64,000 nt of DNA from Salticus scenicus. Its lineage: Eukaryota; Arthropoda; Arachnida; Araneae; Salticidae. The stretch is from the NCBI GenBank assembly GCA_963930645.1, contig OZ005662.1, positions 76,899,841 to 76,963,840 of the forward strand, read 5' to 3'. Under the pieces are notes generated by a model that worked only from the letters and a program-made list of their open reading frames with translations, was not told the DNA's origin and did not search any database. The translations under genes and the position numbers were made by a program. Of the stretch, positions 62,380-64,000 are shown one piece after another (the stretch's first letter is position 1; the number at the start of each line of letters is the position of its first letter).

Positions 62380-62518
62380 CTGAAATAATAAATTATTACA
62401 ACTTAAATAAATCAGGTTAAGGTAACTGATGAATCTATGCTTGCAAATACTCAGAAATTTATTAATATCAAAAAATAATATTATTTATTACTCTATTGAA
62501 TTTTCTACAAAACACATA

Positions 62519-62703
62519 CAGTCGAACATTGTTACCATGACTCTCCAGGGGATAAAAAATTTGTTCATGTTATCAGCAGTTCAGGCTATTAGTAACTAAT
62601 CCTCATATAACTAAATTGATCTTCATTTCGACGGGGATTGTGGGAACAGTTCATGTTAAAAGTAATTCACGTTAACAGTGTGTATGTTAACGAGGTTCGA
62701 TTA
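62519..62703. mobile_element. Pogo/Tigger-like MITE, 185 bp
   Basis: Ends CAGTCGAACATTGTTACCAT and, inverted, TAATCGAACCTCGTTAACAT. TA on both sides (62517-62518, 62704-62705). Inner text CATTTCGACGGGGATTGTGG parallels the 32891 element. Confidence 0.75.
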
Positions 62704-62876
62704 TATTAGCATCATTATTATTAATAATATTTGAGCCTTTCTTTTTTTTCGAAATATATTTTTGTATACTAAAATTATATGTATTATTATTTTTGTATTT
62801 TGTAAATTTTGAATTATCACCTAACAATAATAATCAACAAACAAATATTTTTTCCTAGTATATTTTGTGTAGTTAC

Positions 62877-63159
62877 CAGGGCTCGAAAATTATATTGCCC
62901 GACATGCCCAGGGCAAGTAAAAATTCAGATTGGGCATGTACTTTTTTTCTCCTTACATGCCCGGCTGGGCATGCAAATATTTAAACAAAAATAATTTTTA
63001 AATACAGCATTTGCCTAAGACAATTAAAGTGAAATAAACAATGCCAAGGTAGGTATAATGTTAGTAAATTCTTTTCACTAGATATGTGACTGTTTTTATT
63101 AATATGCATTTGAATAAGATATTTGGGCATGTAAAAATTTTGAGATTTTTCAAGCTCTG
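62877..63159. mobile_element. hAT-like MITE, 283 bp
   Basis: Ends CAGGGCTCGAAAAT and, inverted, CAGAGCTTGAAAAA. Perfect 8-bp duplication GTAGTTAC (62869-62876, 63160-63167). Interior has GGGCATGTA words in both orientations, parallel to the GCGAG words of the 45320 element. Confidence 0.9.
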
Positions 63160-63780
63160 GTAGTTACTATAGGCTTATGATAAGAGATACTCTTGTGTAT
63201 AAGTCAATCCTCCAATATTCTTAAACAAAACTTTGTAAAATAATAATAATAAATAAATAAATAATATATTTTCATTCATAAGTAGAATTATAATTTCCAG
63301 TATAATGTTCAAAAAGTCCTTGAAATCGGAAATTTTTTTTTTTATAATCACATTTTTTTTTTTTTTAATTTAGTAAGTTATATATATATTTTTTTTTATA
63401 TAAAAATTATATTGTGTTTCTAATTAGAATCATAATCTATTTCTACATTTTAAAAAAGAGATAACAAAGTCTGGAAATACAAAAAAAACTGGATATATTA
63501 ACCATAGTTGAACACATGAAATAATCATGGGGTAATAATCATACCCACAAAAATGTCAAAGAAAAGTTTTATTGTACAAAAGCTTATAGTATTAGCAATA
63601 ATATGGATGGCTGTGAAAGATTTTTTTTTTTTTCAGATTCTGAAAAATAGATACCGGTAAGTGCAGAATCTGATTTCAAAGATATACACACAACTTGCCA
63701 TAGATATAACTTTGGATTCTCAATTAATTAACTGAACTGCATGAATATTTAGACTCTAATATGTTATTACCTTCATAGTA

Positions 63781-64000
63781 CACTATAGGACCCATTATCC
63801 GAAACCCACGGGACCAGAAGTATTCCGGATTTCAGAATTTTTTGGATTTTGGGTCCTTTTAACATTACTGCTTTCTCTTAAATATAAAACATAACTCAGT
63901 AACTGACAGGTACTAATTTACATTTAGGAGCAACTGCTTCACACACAGACATTTAAAAAAATAGTCAAATCATATTCTAGACCTCTCAAAACATGCAAAT
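63781..64000. mobile_element. Left end of a possible pogo-like element, cut by the window edge
   Basis: CACTATAGGACCCATTATCC at 63781, followed by CGGATTTCAGAATTTTTTGG, the kind of subterminal repeat seen in pogo-like ends here. Its partner would lie past 64000. Confidence 0.4.

Overview
The window is AT-rich eukaryotic (animal) DNA. Translatable blocks are short, are bounded by GT-AG splice sites and are scattered through long introns packed with poly-A/T runs, microsatellites and transposable elements. A mariner element, Penelope-like GIY-YIG fragments, a Jockey-type LINE tail and several tRNA-headed SINEs fit an arthropod. An arachnid is my best guess from the general style, but the window does not prove it. 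There is no prokaryotic gene structure and no CRISPR array.

One host gene spans almost the whole window on the minus strand. I could phase 23 consecutive coding exons between 62379 (5') and 5518 (3'). They sum to 2,004 nt (667 complete codons), with reading phase kept at every junction. The product is a partial Rho guanine nucleotide exchange factor of the AKAP13/ARHGEF2/ARHGEF18/ARHGEF28 (Lbc) family: the end of a C1 zinc finger, a Ser-rich linker, a DH domain, a PH domain, a short helical segment and a PKRAETF-type motif. The N-terminus lies beyond 64000. The C-terminus is missing: either it lies below position 1 or I failed to find it in 1-5500.

Layout: 1-5500 holds a full-length mariner with one internal stop and a 977-bp CpG-rich tandem duplication. 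5500-12000 holds the last five exons and a ~145-bp tandem array. 12000-18500 has a Penelope-like fragment, inverted repeats, a SINE and a ~180-bp satellite. 18500-30000 has the DH/PH exons among a nested two-TIR element, three TTAA-flanked elements or parts of them, and a hAT element. 30000-41000 has a mariner deletion derivative, a Jockey fragment, pogo-like elements, a second copy of the ~180-bp satellite and SINE-like repeats. 41000-54000 has a hAT element with a SINE nested inside, a head-to-head pair of Penelope-like 3' ends and another hAT. 54000-64000 has an IS630/mariner-type transposon with a decayed transposase, a Helitron-like element, a palindromic tRNA-like repeat and small pogo and hAT elements.

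The transposons do not form a pathway with the host gene. They record repeated insertion into its introns, and many still have recognisable target-site duplications (TSDs) and terminal inverted repeats (TIRs). All calls rest on reading the sequence; no database search was possible.
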